A DNA stretch of 64,000 nucleotides from Anaerolineales bacterium (lineage in GTDB: Bacteria > Chloroflexota > Anaerolineae > Anaerolineales > Villigracilaceae). The position numbers and the translations under genes are program-made. Below are positions 25,164 to 34,625 of the stretch, in pieces. A model generated the notes under the pieces. It was not told the DNA's origin, made no database searches, and was given only the letters and a program-made list of their open reading frames with translations. The first letter of the stretch is position 1, and each line of letters opens with the position of its first letter. The DNA is taken from the NCBI GenBank assembly GCA_020634885.1, contig JACKAW010000005.1:124001-188000 (forward strand). The letters run 5' to 3'.

Positions 25164-26521
25164 AATCGCGCCTTTCTTTTGATACGGTCGCCCTCAGTGT
25201 TATGGTGGTGCTCGCCGTGGTGATCGGCGCAGTGATTTTGCTTGGCGAGGGGGCGGGGGTGCGCGTCCGCACCGATGTGCCGGTGGATGGAATTGTGGGA
25301 CCGTTTCAAAAAGTGACATTCACCTTCTCAGATAAGATCTCCGCCGAGATCGCCTCTGGTTTGATTTCGCTGGATCCTATCCATGAAGGGTATCTCGAAT
25401 CATTGGATGATTACAGCGTGCGCTTTGTGCCGCTGAAACCTTTTGAACGGGATGTAACCTATACCTTCAAAGTGATTCCGGGGGAGATCAACTCGACCAC
25501 CCGTGAAGTGAAAGAAGTTCAGAACTGGCAGGTTCAAGTGCGTGAACCGCGTGTGGCGTATGTGGTTTCGGCTGAAGGTCAGAGCGGCATCTGGTCAATG
25601 GACAGTTTTGGGCGGGGTGCGAAGCGTCTCACAGATGAGACGGTCAAAGTGCTTTCGTTCGATGTCGCTCAAAGCGGGGAGTTCATCGTCTTTTCATCTC
25701 AAAATCAAAACGGCGGCATTGACCTATGGCGCGTGAGCCGTGAAGGCGGGGATGCCTCTCTGCTGATGGATTGCGGCTTTGACCGCTGTACCACGCCGGT
25801 GATCGCGCCGGGGGATGTGCGTATTGCTTACTCGCGCGAAGCCGCCGGTCCTACCCCAGACCTGCCGTTTGGTTCCCCCCGTATTTGGGTGGTGGATCTT
25901 GAAAGCGGCGCGAATCAGGCGGTGTATGAAGATCAGAGTATTTTGGGGTATAGCCCCACATGGTCGCCGGATGCGAACCGCCTCGCTTCTTTCGATGGCT
26001 TGACCGATTTCATTAACATGATCGACCTGCGAACGGGGGAACATCTTCTCTTCCCCTCCACCACGGGCGGACCTGTAACCTGGTCGCCGGACTCAACCCG
26101 TTTTATGTACACCACCTTCGACCAAACTGAACAGGGCGGGCGTACCCTGGTAAAACTTGCCGACCTGACAACAAGTGAGACGCTCAATTTTATTGGCGAA
26201 AAAGACCAATATGATTATTCCTACTATTCGGTGGCGTGGTCGCCGCGTGAAGACCGCGCTGTCCTTAGTTTGCGTGCAGCGGAAGACCAGCCCACAAAAA
26301 TATTATGGATATTCGACCCCTCGTTGTTGGACGGAATTGTGATCGCCGGGGATACGGATTACACCTATAACTCGCCGCAATGGGATGTGTGGGGCAGCGC
26401 CCTGCTTTTTCAACAGTTCAAGTTGAAGGGGCAATACGCGCCTGAAATTGGTTTATGGCAGGAAGGTTCGAATCAATCGGTGGTGATCGGTGAAGGCATT
26501 ATGCCGCAATGGCTGCCGTAA
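25160..26521 (+). CDS. Membrane-anchored Big_5/TolB-like propeller protein
   Basis: A 453-residue protein: N-terminal membrane anchor (about residues 8-30), an SbsA-type Ig-like domain (VDGIVGPFQKVTFTFSDKIS onward, about 40-125), then a six-bladed TolB-like beta-propeller (about 130-450) with PD40-type repeats such as TWSPDANRLA, TWSPDSTRFM and AWSPREDRAV. Outside the cell it probably senses or scaffolds; no catalytic motif is visible. The 4-nt ATGA overlap with the DUF1980 gene makes it part of the permease operon. A similar propeller is fused to the NicO-type transporter at 27783, tying the two units together. Confidence 0.8.
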   Translation: MKSRLSFDTVALSVMVVLAVVIGAVILLGEGAGVRVRTDVPVDGIVGPFQKVTFTFSDKISAEIASGLISLDPIHEGYLESLDDYSVRFVPLKPFERDVTYTFKVIPGEINSTTREVKEVQNWQVQVREPRVAYVVSAEGQSGIWSMDSFGRGAKRLTDETVKVLSFDVAQSGEFIVFSSQNQNGGIDLWRVSREGGDASLLMDCGFDRCTTPVIAPGDVRIAYSREAAGPTPDLPFGSPRIWVVDLESGANQAVYEDQSILGYSPTWSPDANRLASFDGLTDFINMIDLRTGEHLLFPSTTGGPVTWSPDSTRFMYTTFDQTEQGGRTLVKLADLTTSETLNFIGEKDQYDYSYYSVAWSPREDRAVLSLRAAEDQPTKILWIFDPSLLDGIVIAGDTDYTYNSPQWDVWGSALLFQQFKLKGQYAPEIGLWQEGSNQSVVIGEGIMPQWLP

Positions 26522-26523
26522 AT

Positions 26524-27651
26524 TTATCTTGAATTTCCATGGTGTTCGTATTTTTTTTGATACATGAACATATCTGCCAGGTGAAGCATCTCTTCAAAAT
26601 TCTGGCTGTGTTGCCCCAGTTCTGCAACCCCCACGCTTACACTGGAACGAATGGAATGTCCTGAAAAATCAGTTACAACATTTGCCCATGTCTCTTGAAT
26701 TCGTCTTGCCACAAAATTGGCATTTTCAAGGCTTGTTTCAGGGAGCAGCAGGGCAAATTCTTCGCCGCCCAGCCTGCCTAAACTATCTGAATGTCTTTTC
26801 TGTTCCATCACCATGTTGGAAAATGCCATCAATACGGCGTCGCCTGCCATGTGTCCATATTGGTCGTTGATGCTTTTAAATTGATTCAGATCCATCATGA
26901 CCACACAAAGTTGGTGTTCGTACCGCCTGGCGCGCAAAAACTCCTGTTCTGCCCGTGCCAAAAAATATCGGCGGCTAAAGCAGCCTGTCAGTGCATCCGT
27001 TTGTAAAAGCTGGGTGGCAAGCTGGCTGGCTTCCCTCTCTCCGGCATAGGCAAGGAACGCCTTGCGCCGAAACGAACGGATCTGCAACGCCGCGAGCAGA
27101 CCGATCATTTGCACAAGGATATGCACCCCGGCTGAGGCAAGGCGGGTTTCAAATAAAGTCCCTGTTTTTTGCGAAAAAGCGATCCAAATAGAGGCAATGG
27201 AAAAAAACAAAATAACAGGAAGAAGATACTTAAGCCTGTACCCAAAGAACACGTACGCGCCAAGAATAAAGAGAACGTCCACGCTGGTAGTCAGGTAATT
27301 TTCGGGTCTTGTGTAACTGTAGAAGAGAAAATACAAAGAAGTGACGAATAACCAGATGATAGCGGCGCGTTCCACTTTCTTGAAACTGCGGTTGCGCAGC
27401 ACATAAAAGATCGCCCCTGCTGTAAAAAGGAAGAATAGCACTCGAACCGTTAATGAATAAGTAAATAGTCTTTGATCTCCGTGGGCAAACATCAGATCCA
27501 TATAGATCATGAATGAGCTGATGATTATGGTGAAGATACTTACTGCCAATTGTGTCGTGACTGTGCTTGAGAAATAGAATTCTTGCAGTTCCTCTTCCCT
27601 GTCCCCGAGGCTGGGCATAAAATTTTCCCAAACATCTTTGATGTTAAGCAT
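26524..27651 (-). CDS. Membrane diguanylate cyclase (GGEEF)
   Basis: A 375-residue protein: six hydrophobic helices between about residues 35 and 190, then a GGDEF domain (about 210-370) with an intact GGEEF active site. RHSD lies five residues before it and is the RxxD inhibitory site for product feedback. It should make c-di-GMP from two GTP. DALTGCFSRRYF and FKSINDQYGHMAGDAVL are standard. The stop is 2 nt from the propeller gene's stop, convergent. TAAAAT 6 nt before the ATG suggests a leaderless message. Confidence 0.92.
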   Translation of the reverse strand: MLNIKDVWENFMPSLGDREEELQEFYFSSTVTTQLAVSIFTIIISSFMIYMDLMFAHGDQRLFTYSLTVRVLFFLFTAGAIFYVLRNRSFKKVERAAIIWLFVTSLYFLFYSYTRPENYLTTSVDVLFILGAYVFFGYRLKYLLPVILFFSIASIWIAFSQKTGTLFETRLASAGVHILVQMIGLLAALQIRSFRRKAFLAYAGEREASQLATQLLQTDALTGCFSRRYFLARAEQEFLRARRYEHQLCVVMMDLNQFKSINDQYGHMAGDAVLMAFSNMVMEQKRHSDSLGRLGGEEFALLLPETSLENANFVARRIQETWANVVTDFSGHSIRSSVSVGVAELGQHSQNFEEMLHLADMFMYQKKYEHHGNSR

Positions 27652-27657
27652 CTGCCA

Positions 27658-27663
27658 ATTTTA
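27658..27663 (-). promoter_or_regulatory. -10 box of a leaderless promoter (diguanylate cyclase)
   Basis: TAAAAT on the minus strand ends 6 nt before the ATG at 27651. Confidence 0.5.
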
Positions 27664-27770
27664 TTCCACAATTTCTTTTTAAGTAATGTAAGTCTTTAAG
27701 AATAAAAAAATGCTTAAGCTGCCGTGCCCAGACATGCAGTGCTCTTACAAAGAAAAAAGTGCCGCGCATG

Positions 27771-27776
27771 TATAAT
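27771..27776 (+). promoter_or_regulatory. -10 box of a leaderless promoter (NicO fusion)
   Basis: TATAAT ends 6 nt before the GTG at 27783. The in-frame ATG at 27759 lies upstream of the box and is rejected as start. Confidence 0.6.
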
Positions 27777-27782
27777 CGCCTC

Positions 27783-30284
27783 GTGAAATTAAAAAAACAC
27801 CTTATCTTTCTATTTGCAGTTTTGACCACGCTCATACCGGCGGGGAATGTTCTTGCCCACCCGGCAGATATTTACACCCATACCATCAGCATTAACCTTT
27901 CACCATCTGACCTGAAGGTTGAGTGGCAGATCAAGCCCGGGCTGCTGCTCGTCAACTTTATTTGGAATGAAATAGACTCAAATCAGGATGGCTCGGTGGA
28001 TGATGCCGAAGCTGAAGCATGGAGCGCCTCTCGCCTCGACCTGTTGCTGGTCAGCCTCGATGGAAAGTCTCTCCCGCTGATAGTGGATTCTGTCCAGGTG
28101 CCGTCTACATTGCAAGCCTTTCAGGCAGGCGAAGAATTCATCACCTTCAACCTCTCCGCAGACCTAAGCGGCGAGACGAACAATGCCCAACGCATCGTCA
28201 TTGAAAACGGGATCGACCCGGCAAAATCAATCAACTGGTTTTACCTCACAGCCGAAGATGACACAGCCTTCCTCTTTCCTTCGCAAAAAAGCCATATCCT
28301 GACAATCGACTACATCCGTAACCCGTCCAACATGGAAGACCAAAGCCGCCTGCTCACTTCATGGGATAGCGGTGCGCCTGCCCTGCCCTTCGGTCAGCAA
28401 AAAGACGTAGTGACCGAAACCGCCGAACAGATTGTGCCAGAACTTCAGCAACGGTCGCCGCAGGAAATTCTGCTCGATCTCGTTCGCAGTAAAGAACTTT
28501 CTTTTGCTTTCTATGCCTTTGCCCTGCTCATTGCGCTTGCGCTTGGGGCGCTCCATGCGCTTACCCCCGGGCATGGGAAGACGGTCGTTGCCGCATACCT
28601 CGTTGGCTCACGCGGAACCTCGTGGCACGCAGTGGTTTTGGGAACGGTCGTTACACTCACGCATACCGGCTCGGTCTTTTTGCTCGGCATTCTCACCTTG
28701 CTTGCTTCGCAGTATTTTTTGCCTACGGTGGTCATTCCCTTTCTTGAAATTCTTTCGGGGGTCTTGATCCTTGGCTTGGGGCTGTACCTGCTCTGGCAGC
28801 GTTTTGTGTTTTGGCAAAATTCAAGGAAGCCTAACGAGCCTCGCCCCAAACATATTTCGTTGACCCCAAAATTAAATTCCAAAAAACCCGTCGGCGCTGT
28901 CAAAGTGCAGACGATGCGCCCCGGAATGCATCATCATGGCGATGGCAAGATGCACTCGCATGATGTGCCAGAGACCATCACCTGGCGTTCGCTCATTGCC
29001 CTCGGCATCAGCGGCGGACTCGTGCCCTGCCCCGATGCCATTGCTATTTTGCTGGTTGCGATTGCCATCAATCGTCTGCTGCTGGGGTTGGCGCTGATCC
29101 TCTCGTTTAGCCTGGGCTTGGCGGTGGTGCTCATTGTCATTGGGTTGCTCATGGTGAATAGCCGCAAACTATTCGACCGCATGGGCTTTCTAGACCGCTT
29201 CGCGCCTGTCTTGCCGTTGGTCTCTGCCATTGTGGTGGTCATCCTCGGTGTGGGGTTGACGTGGGGCGCTGCGGTTCGGGCGAAGGATAATGCCGGATTT
29301 GTGCTGCCAGTTCAAACGTCTATTAATGAGGCGCGGGTGATGTATCTGTGGGAGGATGAGAATCGCGTCAAGCAGTTGTTCATCACAGACTATGCCAAAG
29401 CTGCACCTCAACTGGTTTCGGAAGAACTTCAAAGCGTGGATGATTACATCGTCTCGCCGGATACGATGCAGGCAGCATATGTGACCCGCAACGAAAGCAC
29501 ATCGAATGAGATCTGGCTTGTCAACCTGAATACGTTAGCGCGCACGAAACTTTCAGATTGTGTGAATGCGATCTGTTCTGGTTTGGTTTGGTCGCCGGAT
29601 GGCGGGCGCATTATGTATGAAAACATGAGTATGGAAGGGAATGGCTTGCCGACCTTGTGGTGGGTGGATGTGACAACTGCCGAAGCCCAGCCGGTATTTC
29701 AAGAAGCGAATCTGCCGGGGGGCAACCCGCGTTGGTCGCCGGATGGTGCCTGGTTGAGTTATGCCACGCCGGAGGGAATTCGCTTGTATAACCTGGAGAA
29801 TGGCGAGACCCGTGTGATCGAAAATATTTTGGGGGCGGCTGCCATGTGGGCGCCGGATGGTAAAACGATCTTGCTGCGCGATGTGGTCATTAAACATGAC
29901 CAGTTTGTAACCCAGCTATTTTTATATGATATGCAGGCAGAAACGCTGGTGAATATCAGCCCGGGGGAGGGCTATGAAAACCTGCTCGCGGCGTGGTCGC
30001 CGGATGGCACACAGATCGCCATTGTGCGGCGCGACCTTTCGCAAACCCGTGGTGACCAGATTTGGCTGCTGGATGTCGCCAGCCGTGAAGTACGGGTTGT
30101 GACAGACGATACCGATGCCCTGCACGGAAGTTTGGGATGGTCGCCAAACGGCAGGTACTTGTTGTATGAAGTGTACGAGTTGGATAAATTCCCGTTCGCT
30201 TCCAGGTTGCAGGTTTGGGACTTGAATAAGGGCGAGGCGCTTGACCTTGAAGTTGATGGATTCAACCCCAAGTGGGTATGGTGA
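27783..30284 (+). CDS. EF-hand / NicO-type metal transporter / beta-propeller fusion
   Basis: About 833 residues. A signal-anchor (KKHLIFLFAVLTTLIPAG) precedes an extracytoplasmic domain (about 25-215) that starts HPADIYTHT and contains DSNQDGSVDDAE (about residues 65-76), a canonical EF-hand loop. A membrane domain (about 236-500) carries GALHALTPGHGKT and SGGLVPCPDAIAIL, the two motif regions of the NicO/RcnA nickel-cobalt transporter family, with a histidine-rich loop MHHHGDGKMHSHD between them. Residues about 515-833 are a TolB-like propeller with at least five WSPDG-type blades. The start is GTG 27783. The three-part fusion and neighbouring YraQ/DUF1980/propeller operon suggest extracytoplasmic control of metal export. 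Metal specificity is unknown. Confidence 0.82.
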   Translation: MKLKKHLIFLFAVLTTLIPAGNVLAHPADIYTHTISINLSPSDLKVEWQIKPGLLLVNFIWNEIDSNQDGSVDDAEAEAWSASRLDLLLVSLDGKSLPLIVDSVQVPSTLQAFQAGEEFITFNLSADLSGETNNAQRIVIENGIDPAKSINWFYLTAEDDTAFLFPSQKSHILTIDYIRNPSNMEDQSRLLTSWDSGAPALPFGQQKDVVTETAEQIVPELQQRSPQEILLDLVRSKELSFAFYAFALLIALALGALHALTPGHGKTVVAAYLVGSRGTSWHAVVLGTVVTLTHTGSVFLLGILTLLASQYFLPTVVIPFLEILSGVLILGLGLYLLWQRFVFWQNSRKPNEPRPKHISLTPKLNSKKPVGAVKVQTMRPGMHHHGDGKMHSHDVPETITWRSLIALGISGGLVPCPDAIAILLVAIAINRLLLGLALILSFSLGLAVVLIVIGLLMVNSRKLFDRMGFLDRFAPVLPLVSAIVVVILGVGLTWGAAVRAKDNAGFVLPVQTSINEARVMYLWEDENRVKQLFITDYAKAAPQLVSEELQSVDDYIVSPDTMQAAYVTRNESTSNEIWLVNLNTLARTKLSDCVNAICSGLVWSPDGGRIMYENMSMEGNGLPTLWWVDVTTAEAQPVFQEANLPGGNPRWSPDGAWLSYATPEGIRLYNLENGETRVIENILGAAAMWAPDGKTILLRDVVIKHDQFVTQLFLYDMQAETLVNISPGEGYENLLAAWSPDGTQIAIVRRDLSQTRGDQIWLLDVASREVRVVTDDTDALHGSLGWSPNGRYLLYEVYELDKFPFASRLQVWDLNKGEALDLEVDGFNPKWVW

Positions 30285-30310
30285 GAGATTAACCCGAACC
30301 GACTTTTTTA

Positions 30311-30359
30311 TCCGCAAGGCACACGAAGAGCAGGTCAAAACTTCGTGTGCCTTCGTGGA
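30311..30359. repeat. Dispersed CTTCGTG-type inverted repeat
   Basis: AAGGCACACGAAG (30316-30328) pairs perfectly with CTTCGTGTGCCTT (30341-30353); with one bulge the stem extends outward to 30311 and 30359. It lies 27 nt after the fusion gene and could terminate or stabilise that transcript. The wording matches REP-like repeats seen in many genomes. The remaining gap to 30508 shows no gene. Confidence 0.6.
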
Positions 30360-30508
30360 CAAAATAATTAGAATTCCAAGACCGCTAGCCACTTTTTGAA
30401 ATTGGGGGATTTCTGGTTCTTCACATATTCTTTACAAAACAGCCAGTTATTCTTTACGCGAGATTTTTATGATACTGCCCATATTGTTATTCCCTAAGGA
30501 GCAGAATC

Positions 30509-31903
30509 ATGAAATTCTTCAAAAATCGAAACAACCTGATCGCAGCAGGCGTGGTTGTTCTTTTTATTCTTGGCGGCGTTTGGTATTCCTTGCAAAGATC
30601 TGCAACAGATGTTTCAGCAGAAACCCCGGAAATTCAGACAGCCAAAGTCCGCACTGGTGATTTGATCGTAACTGCAAGCGGCGCAGGGACGGTTCTGCCT
30701 GCCGCCGAAGTGGAACTTGCCTTCCGTTCATCGGGCGTGGTCACAGAGCTAAACGTGGCTGTAGGCGATAAAGTATCCAACCAGCAGGTGATGGCACGCC
30801 TCGAAGAAAACATTCAAGCCGAAGCCGACTTCATGGCATTGTTTTCGCCTCTGGGTATTGCCCAAGCCGAGGCCGCAGTTGCAGAGGCAGAGATCGCAGT
30901 GGATGATATGACCGATGCCCTGATCACCCTGGTCAGCCCGGATGTGTACTTTTACGAAAATAAACTTGCCGAAGCACAGGCTGCGCTGGACGCCGTCAAT
31001 GCCGACCCCGCCGCAACCGATGCCGCCAAGGCAGATGCCCAGCGAATAGTGACAACCCATGAACTCAATCTAAAAGCGGCACAAGACCGTTATGTGGGTG
31101 AATACCTGCCCACCTACTACACTTACTCGTATGTGGATGAAGAGACCGGCGAACTATTAACCACCGTTGTCCCGCCTTCAGAAGCAGACCTGGCTTTTGC
31201 CCGAACGAATATTGAATATGCCAAACTGAATTTGTTGGACGCGCAAACTGCCTTGGAGATCGTAAATGCCGGACCCGCTGCGCTTGCCGCGCCGCTCACT
31301 GCCCTGGGTCCGCAAATGGAAAAGCTTGAAAAAGCCCGCCTCGCACTTGCATCTACCCGCATCGTCGCCCCGTTTGATGGAACCGTAACCAGCCAGAACG
31401 CCATCCTCAGTCAAACCGTCGGCACAACTCCCGTAATGACCATTGCCACAACCGATCAGTTGATGGTTCGCTTTTACCTCGATGAAACCGATCTCGATAA
31501 AGTGAATATTGGGAACCGTGTCACCTTCACATTTGACGCCTACCCCGAGCAGCCCGTGGAAGGCGAAGTAGTGACCGTGGAACCCGCCTTGCAGGTTGTA
31601 GATGGAACGCCCGTCGTGGTGGCGTGGGCGACCCTGCCCAACGACTCAGGACTCAAGCTCATGGCTGGGATGACCGTAGACGCCGAAGTCATCGCTGGAG
31701 AATCGCTCAAGACCCTCATCGTCCCGATTCAGGCTCTTCGTGAACTTTCTCCCGGCTCATATGCCGTCTTCCTCGTCGGCGCCAATGATAAATTGACCAT
31801 GACCCCCGTCTCCATTGGTCTGCGCGATTATGCCAATGTCGAAATCCTAAGCGGCGTGAGTGCGGGGGATGTCGTCAGCACCGGTACAGTGGAAACTGAA
31901 TGA
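30509..31903 (+). CDS. MacA/HlyD-type efflux adaptor subunit
   Basis: A 464-residue membrane fusion protein: N-terminal helix (about 11-27), barrel-sandwich half LIVTASGAGTVLPAAEVELAF, an alpha-helical hairpin rich in Ala (about 110-260), the second lipoyl half TRIVAPFDGTVTSQNAILSQTVG and C-terminal beta-barrel and membrane-proximal domains. It would link MacB-like permease and exterior. In a bacterium without an outer membrane the adaptor works without TolC. Clear ribosome site AAGGAG 9 nt before the ATG. First gene of an operon with ATPase, permease and two lipoproteins. Confidence 0.9.
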   Translation: MKFFKNRNNLIAAGVVVLFILGGVWYSLQRSATDVSAETPEIQTAKVRTGDLIVTASGAGTVLPAAEVELAFRSSGVVTELNVAVGDKVSNQQVMARLEENIQAEADFMALFSPLGIAQAEAAVAEAEIAVDDMTDALITLVSPDVYFYENKLAEAQAALDAVNADPAATDAAKADAQRIVTTHELNLKAAQDRYVGEYLPTYYTYSYVDEETGELLTTVVPPSEADLAFARTNIEYAKLNLLDAQTALEIVNAGPAALAAPLTALGPQMEKLEKARLALASTRIVAPFDGTVTSQNAILSQTVGTTPVMTIATTDQLMVRFYLDETDLDKVNIGNRVTFTFDAYPEQPVEGEVVTVEPALQVVDGTPVVVAWATLPNDSGLKLMAGMTVDAEVIAGESLKTLIVPIQALRELSPGSYAVFLVGANDKLTMTPVSIGLRDYANVEILSGVSAGDVVSTGTVETE

Positions 31904-31929
31904 ACAGCGAATTAATGTAGAGGTGCGTG

Positions 31930-32652
31930 ATGAACGACCATTTGATCGAAATAAAAGGCATGACCAAAGTCTACGGCATGGATGAAGCCGCCGTCTCTGC
32001 CCTCGCAGGGGTGGATGTGGAAGTCTCGCGCGGCGAATTCGTCGCCATCATGGGACCCTCCGGCTCGGGCAAATCCACGCTCATGAACATCCTCGGCTGT
32101 CTCGACCGCCCCACCGATGGAACCTACATCCTCGACGGACGCAGCGTCAGCCAGATGGATAAGGATGAACTCGCAGATATTCGCAATGAAAAACTCGGTT
32201 TCATCTTCCAATCCTTCAACCTCTTGCCGCGTTTGAGCGCCCTATCCAATGTAATGCTCCCGCTTCTGTACAACCAGGAAGAGATCAGCGATGAAGATGC
32301 CGAAAGCAGAGCCGTTGCCTCCCTCGAATCCGTCGGGCTGGGAAGCAGGCTTCATCACCGCCCCAACCAGCTTTCTGGCGGGCAGCAGCAGCGTGTTGCC
32401 ATTGCGCGGGCATTGGTAAACCACCCCCCGCTCATCCTCGCCGATGAGCCGACAGGCAACCTCGATTCAAAATCCAGTGTCGAGATCATGGATATTCTCC
32501 ACAACCTGCACAAGAACGGCGCAACCATTGTGATGGTTACGCATGAGCCGGATATTGCCGAACACGCCCAGCGTGTGATCTGTGTGAAAGATGGGCTCAT
32601 CCTTTCCGACGGGCGCGGTGGCGAAAATCCCTGCCTTGCCAGGCGAAATTAG
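31930..32652 (+). CDS. MacB/LolD-type ABC transporter ATPase
   Basis: A 240-residue ATPase: Walker A GPSGSGKST, Q-loop FQSFNLLPRL, signature LSGGQQQRVAIARAL, Walker B LILADEPTGNLD and H-loop VTHEPD, the form typical of MacB/LolD ATPases. It powers the permease encoded 12 nt downstream. GAGG 6 nt before the ATG at 31930 decides the start over the GTG at 31927. Stand-alone ATPase, unlike E. coli MacB, where it is fused to the permease. Confidence 0.93.
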   Translation: MNDHLIEIKGMTKVYGMDEAAVSALAGVDVEVSRGEFVAIMGPSGSGKSTLMNILGCLDRPTDGTYILDGRSVSQMDKDELADIRNEKLGFIFQSFNLLPRLSALSNVMLPLLYNQEEISDEDAESRAVASLESVGLGSRLHHRPNQLSGGQQQRVAIARALVNHPPLILADEPTGNLDSKSSVEIMDILHNLHKNGATIVMVTHEPDIAEHAQRVICVKDGLILSDGRGGENPCLARRN

Positions 32653-32664
32653 AAAAGGCATCTC

Positions 32665-33876
32665 ATGAAACTTAAAAGAATCTTCCGCACAGCCTGGGAA
32701 GGCTTAATGCTCAACAAAGTGCGCTCATTTCTCACAACCCTCGGCGTCATCATCGGCGTTGCCTCTGTGATCGTCATGATGGCGGTCAGCGCGGGCGCCG
32801 AAGCCTCCATCGCCGAACAGATCAACGCCCTCGGCGCAAACCTCATCATCGTCTCGCCCATGCGCGGCGTCCCCGGGGCAGGGCGCACCCTGCTCATTGA
32901 TGATGCCTATGCCATTGAAGAACAGGTAGTGGGCATCTCGGGCATCTCAGCCGAACAATCTCCCCCTGCGCAAAATATCCGCGCCGGCGGCACCACACTC
33001 GAAGCCATTGCTGTCGTCGGCACCACCGCCGATTTCCCCGAAGTCCGTGATTACGCCGTCGCCGATGGACGTTACTTCACCGCCGAAGAGGATGACCGCA
33101 AAGCCAAGGTTGTCGTACTCGGCTCAGGCATCGCCGCAGACCTCTTCGGCGAAGAAAGCCCCGTTGGGCAAACCATCACCATTGGCACCACCAAAGCGAC
33201 TGTGATCGGTGTAATGGAATCCAAAGGCTTGGTCGCCGATGTCGATTATGACGGGCGCATTTATTTGCCCATCGAACTCATCTTCCAAAAATTCATCACC
33301 TCCTCACCCATGGGCAAAGATGCCGTCCGCACCATTTACCTCAAAGCCGAAAGCCCCGAAAAGATCGAGAGCGTCATTGCACAAACCAGCTCGCTCCTCG
33401 CAGAAAGACATGATGTAGACCCCGCCAAACCAGACTTTACCGTACAAACCCAACAGGACATTATTTCAACTCAAGAAGCCACAACCGCCGCCTTTCGTGA
33501 TCTGCTCGCGTGGGTTGCAGGCATCTCCCTGCTCGTCGGCGGTATCGGCATCATGAACATCATGCTCGTCAGCGTTACAGAACGCACCCGCGAGATCGGC
33601 TTGCGTCAGGCGCTTGGCGCGCGCGCCTCCACCGTGCTAACCCAATTCCTCATCGAATCCATCATCCTCAGTTTGGCTGGCGGTTTGGTCGGCGTACTGC
33701 TTGGCATTGGCGGCTCGTACCTCTTTGGCGCACTGGGTACCATGCGCACACAACTGGTTCCCTTATCCATCCCGCTCGCCTTTGGCGCGGCAACCGTCGT
33801 CGGCGTTTTCTTCGGCTACTACCCTGCCACACAGGCAGCCAAACTCGACCCCATCGAAGCGTTACGACGCGAATAG
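32665..33876 (+). CDS. MacB-type ABC permease (MacB_PCD + FtsX)
   Basis: A 403-residue permease: helix 1 around TTLGVIIGVASVIVMMAV, a roughly 220-residue extracytoplasmic MacB_PCD domain, then three C-terminal FtsX helices (GIGIMNIMLVSVTERTREIGLRQALGA is the hallmark) and a conserved LDPIEALR end. MacB permeases act as mechanotransducers, coupling ATP hydrolysis to work on periplasmic substrates. With the adaptor and ATPase it makes an efflux or secretion complex; no outer-membrane factor is encoded. Confidence 0.92.
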   Translation: MKLKRIFRTAWEGLMLNKVRSFLTTLGVIIGVASVIVMMAVSAGAEASIAEQINALGANLIIVSPMRGVPGAGRTLLIDDAYAIEEQVVGISGISAEQSPPAQNIRAGGTTLEAIAVVGTTADFPEVRDYAVADGRYFTAEEDDRKAKVVVLGSGIAADLFGEESPVGQTITIGTTKATVIGVMESKGLVADVDYDGRIYLPIELIFQKFITSSPMGKDAVRTIYLKAESPEKIESVIAQTSSLLAERHDVDPAKPDFTVQTQQDIISTQEATTAAFRDLLAWVAGISLLVGGIGIMNIMLVSVTERTREIGLRQALGARASTVLTQFLIESIILSLAGGLVGVLLGIGGSYLFGALGTMRTQLVPLSIPLAFGAATVVGVFFGYYPATQAAKLDPIEALRRE

Positions 33877-33915
33877 ATCACAAAATAGGAATTTCAACCC
33901 GAAGGATTTTTCTCC

Positions 33916-34482
33916 ATGAAAAAAACATTTCTCATCTTTGGCATTCTCCTCTCCATCTTCATCGCCTCATGCTCAGGGACGGCTGCCACAGCCCCAACAG
34001 GCGATACCTACGTTAGTCCGAATCTGCCAACCGATTACGAAGGCGCGCTTGCCATTCGTAACCAGTTGGCGCTCGGCACCATCGAAATCAACCAGTCCGC
34101 CACTCCCATCCCCGCAGAACAGGCGCAAAAACTAATTCTGCTTTGGCAGGCGCTGCGCAGCACCCAGCAGTCAGGCGGGAGCGCACAGGCAGAAGTCAGC
34201 GCCATGCTCGGGCAGATCGAATCTGCCATGACCCCCGACCAATTGCAGTTCATCGCCAGCCTTCAGCTTACCCAAAATGATATGCAGGTTTGGGCAAATG
34301 CCAACGGCATCACCATGGGCAGCGGCGGCGGTACCCCGGGACAGGGTTCGGGCATGTCACCCGAAGCCCGCGCCACCAAACAAGCTGAAGAAGGCATTAC
34401 TTCATCCAATGGAAGCGGCAGCAAACTAAGCGCCGCTCTGCTGGACGCTGCGATCTTTTCTCTCGTTGAACAATTGCCATAA
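33916..34482 (+). CDS. Lipoprotein with Spy/CpxP-like motifs, first paralog
   Basis: A 188-residue predicted lipoprotein: signal peptide ending in the lipobox IASC (Cys near residue 19). The mature part has IRNQLALGTIEI, then PIPAEQAQKLILLWQAL and MTPDQLQFIASLQLTQ, two segments resembling the LTxxQ motifs of Spy and CpxP chaperones, and a flexible Gly/Ser-rich tail before a final amphipathic helix. Homologous to the next gene. It follows the MacB permease by 39 nt and probably belongs to the operon. Function unknown; a surface-anchored chaperone or cargo-binding role for the efflux complex is an inference. Confidence 0.7.
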   Translation: MKKTFLIFGILLSIFIASCSGTAATAPTGDTYVSPNLPTDYEGALAIRNQLALGTIEINQSATPIPAEQAQKLILLWQALRSTQQSGGSAQAEVSAMLGQIESAMTPDQLQFIASLQLTQNDMQVWANANGITMGSGGGTPGQGSGMSPEARATKQAEEGITSSNGSGSKLSAALLDAAIFSLVEQLP

Positions 34483-34625
34483 AGAAAAATCTAGATATAT
34501 ACACGATACAGACTGCACAGATTTTTACGGTAAATTTGCACAAGATAAAAAGGATATTTTCCGTGAAGTCCGTGTGCAAAAAACAAAAGTCTCTGACTTA
34601 ATAAATAATCTCACAGGAGTTCACC

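Noticed and set aside
26465..26485. GGTTCGAATC string resembling a tRNA T-arm
   Set aside because: It lies inside the propeller coding sequence and has no acceptor stem or anticodon arm around it.
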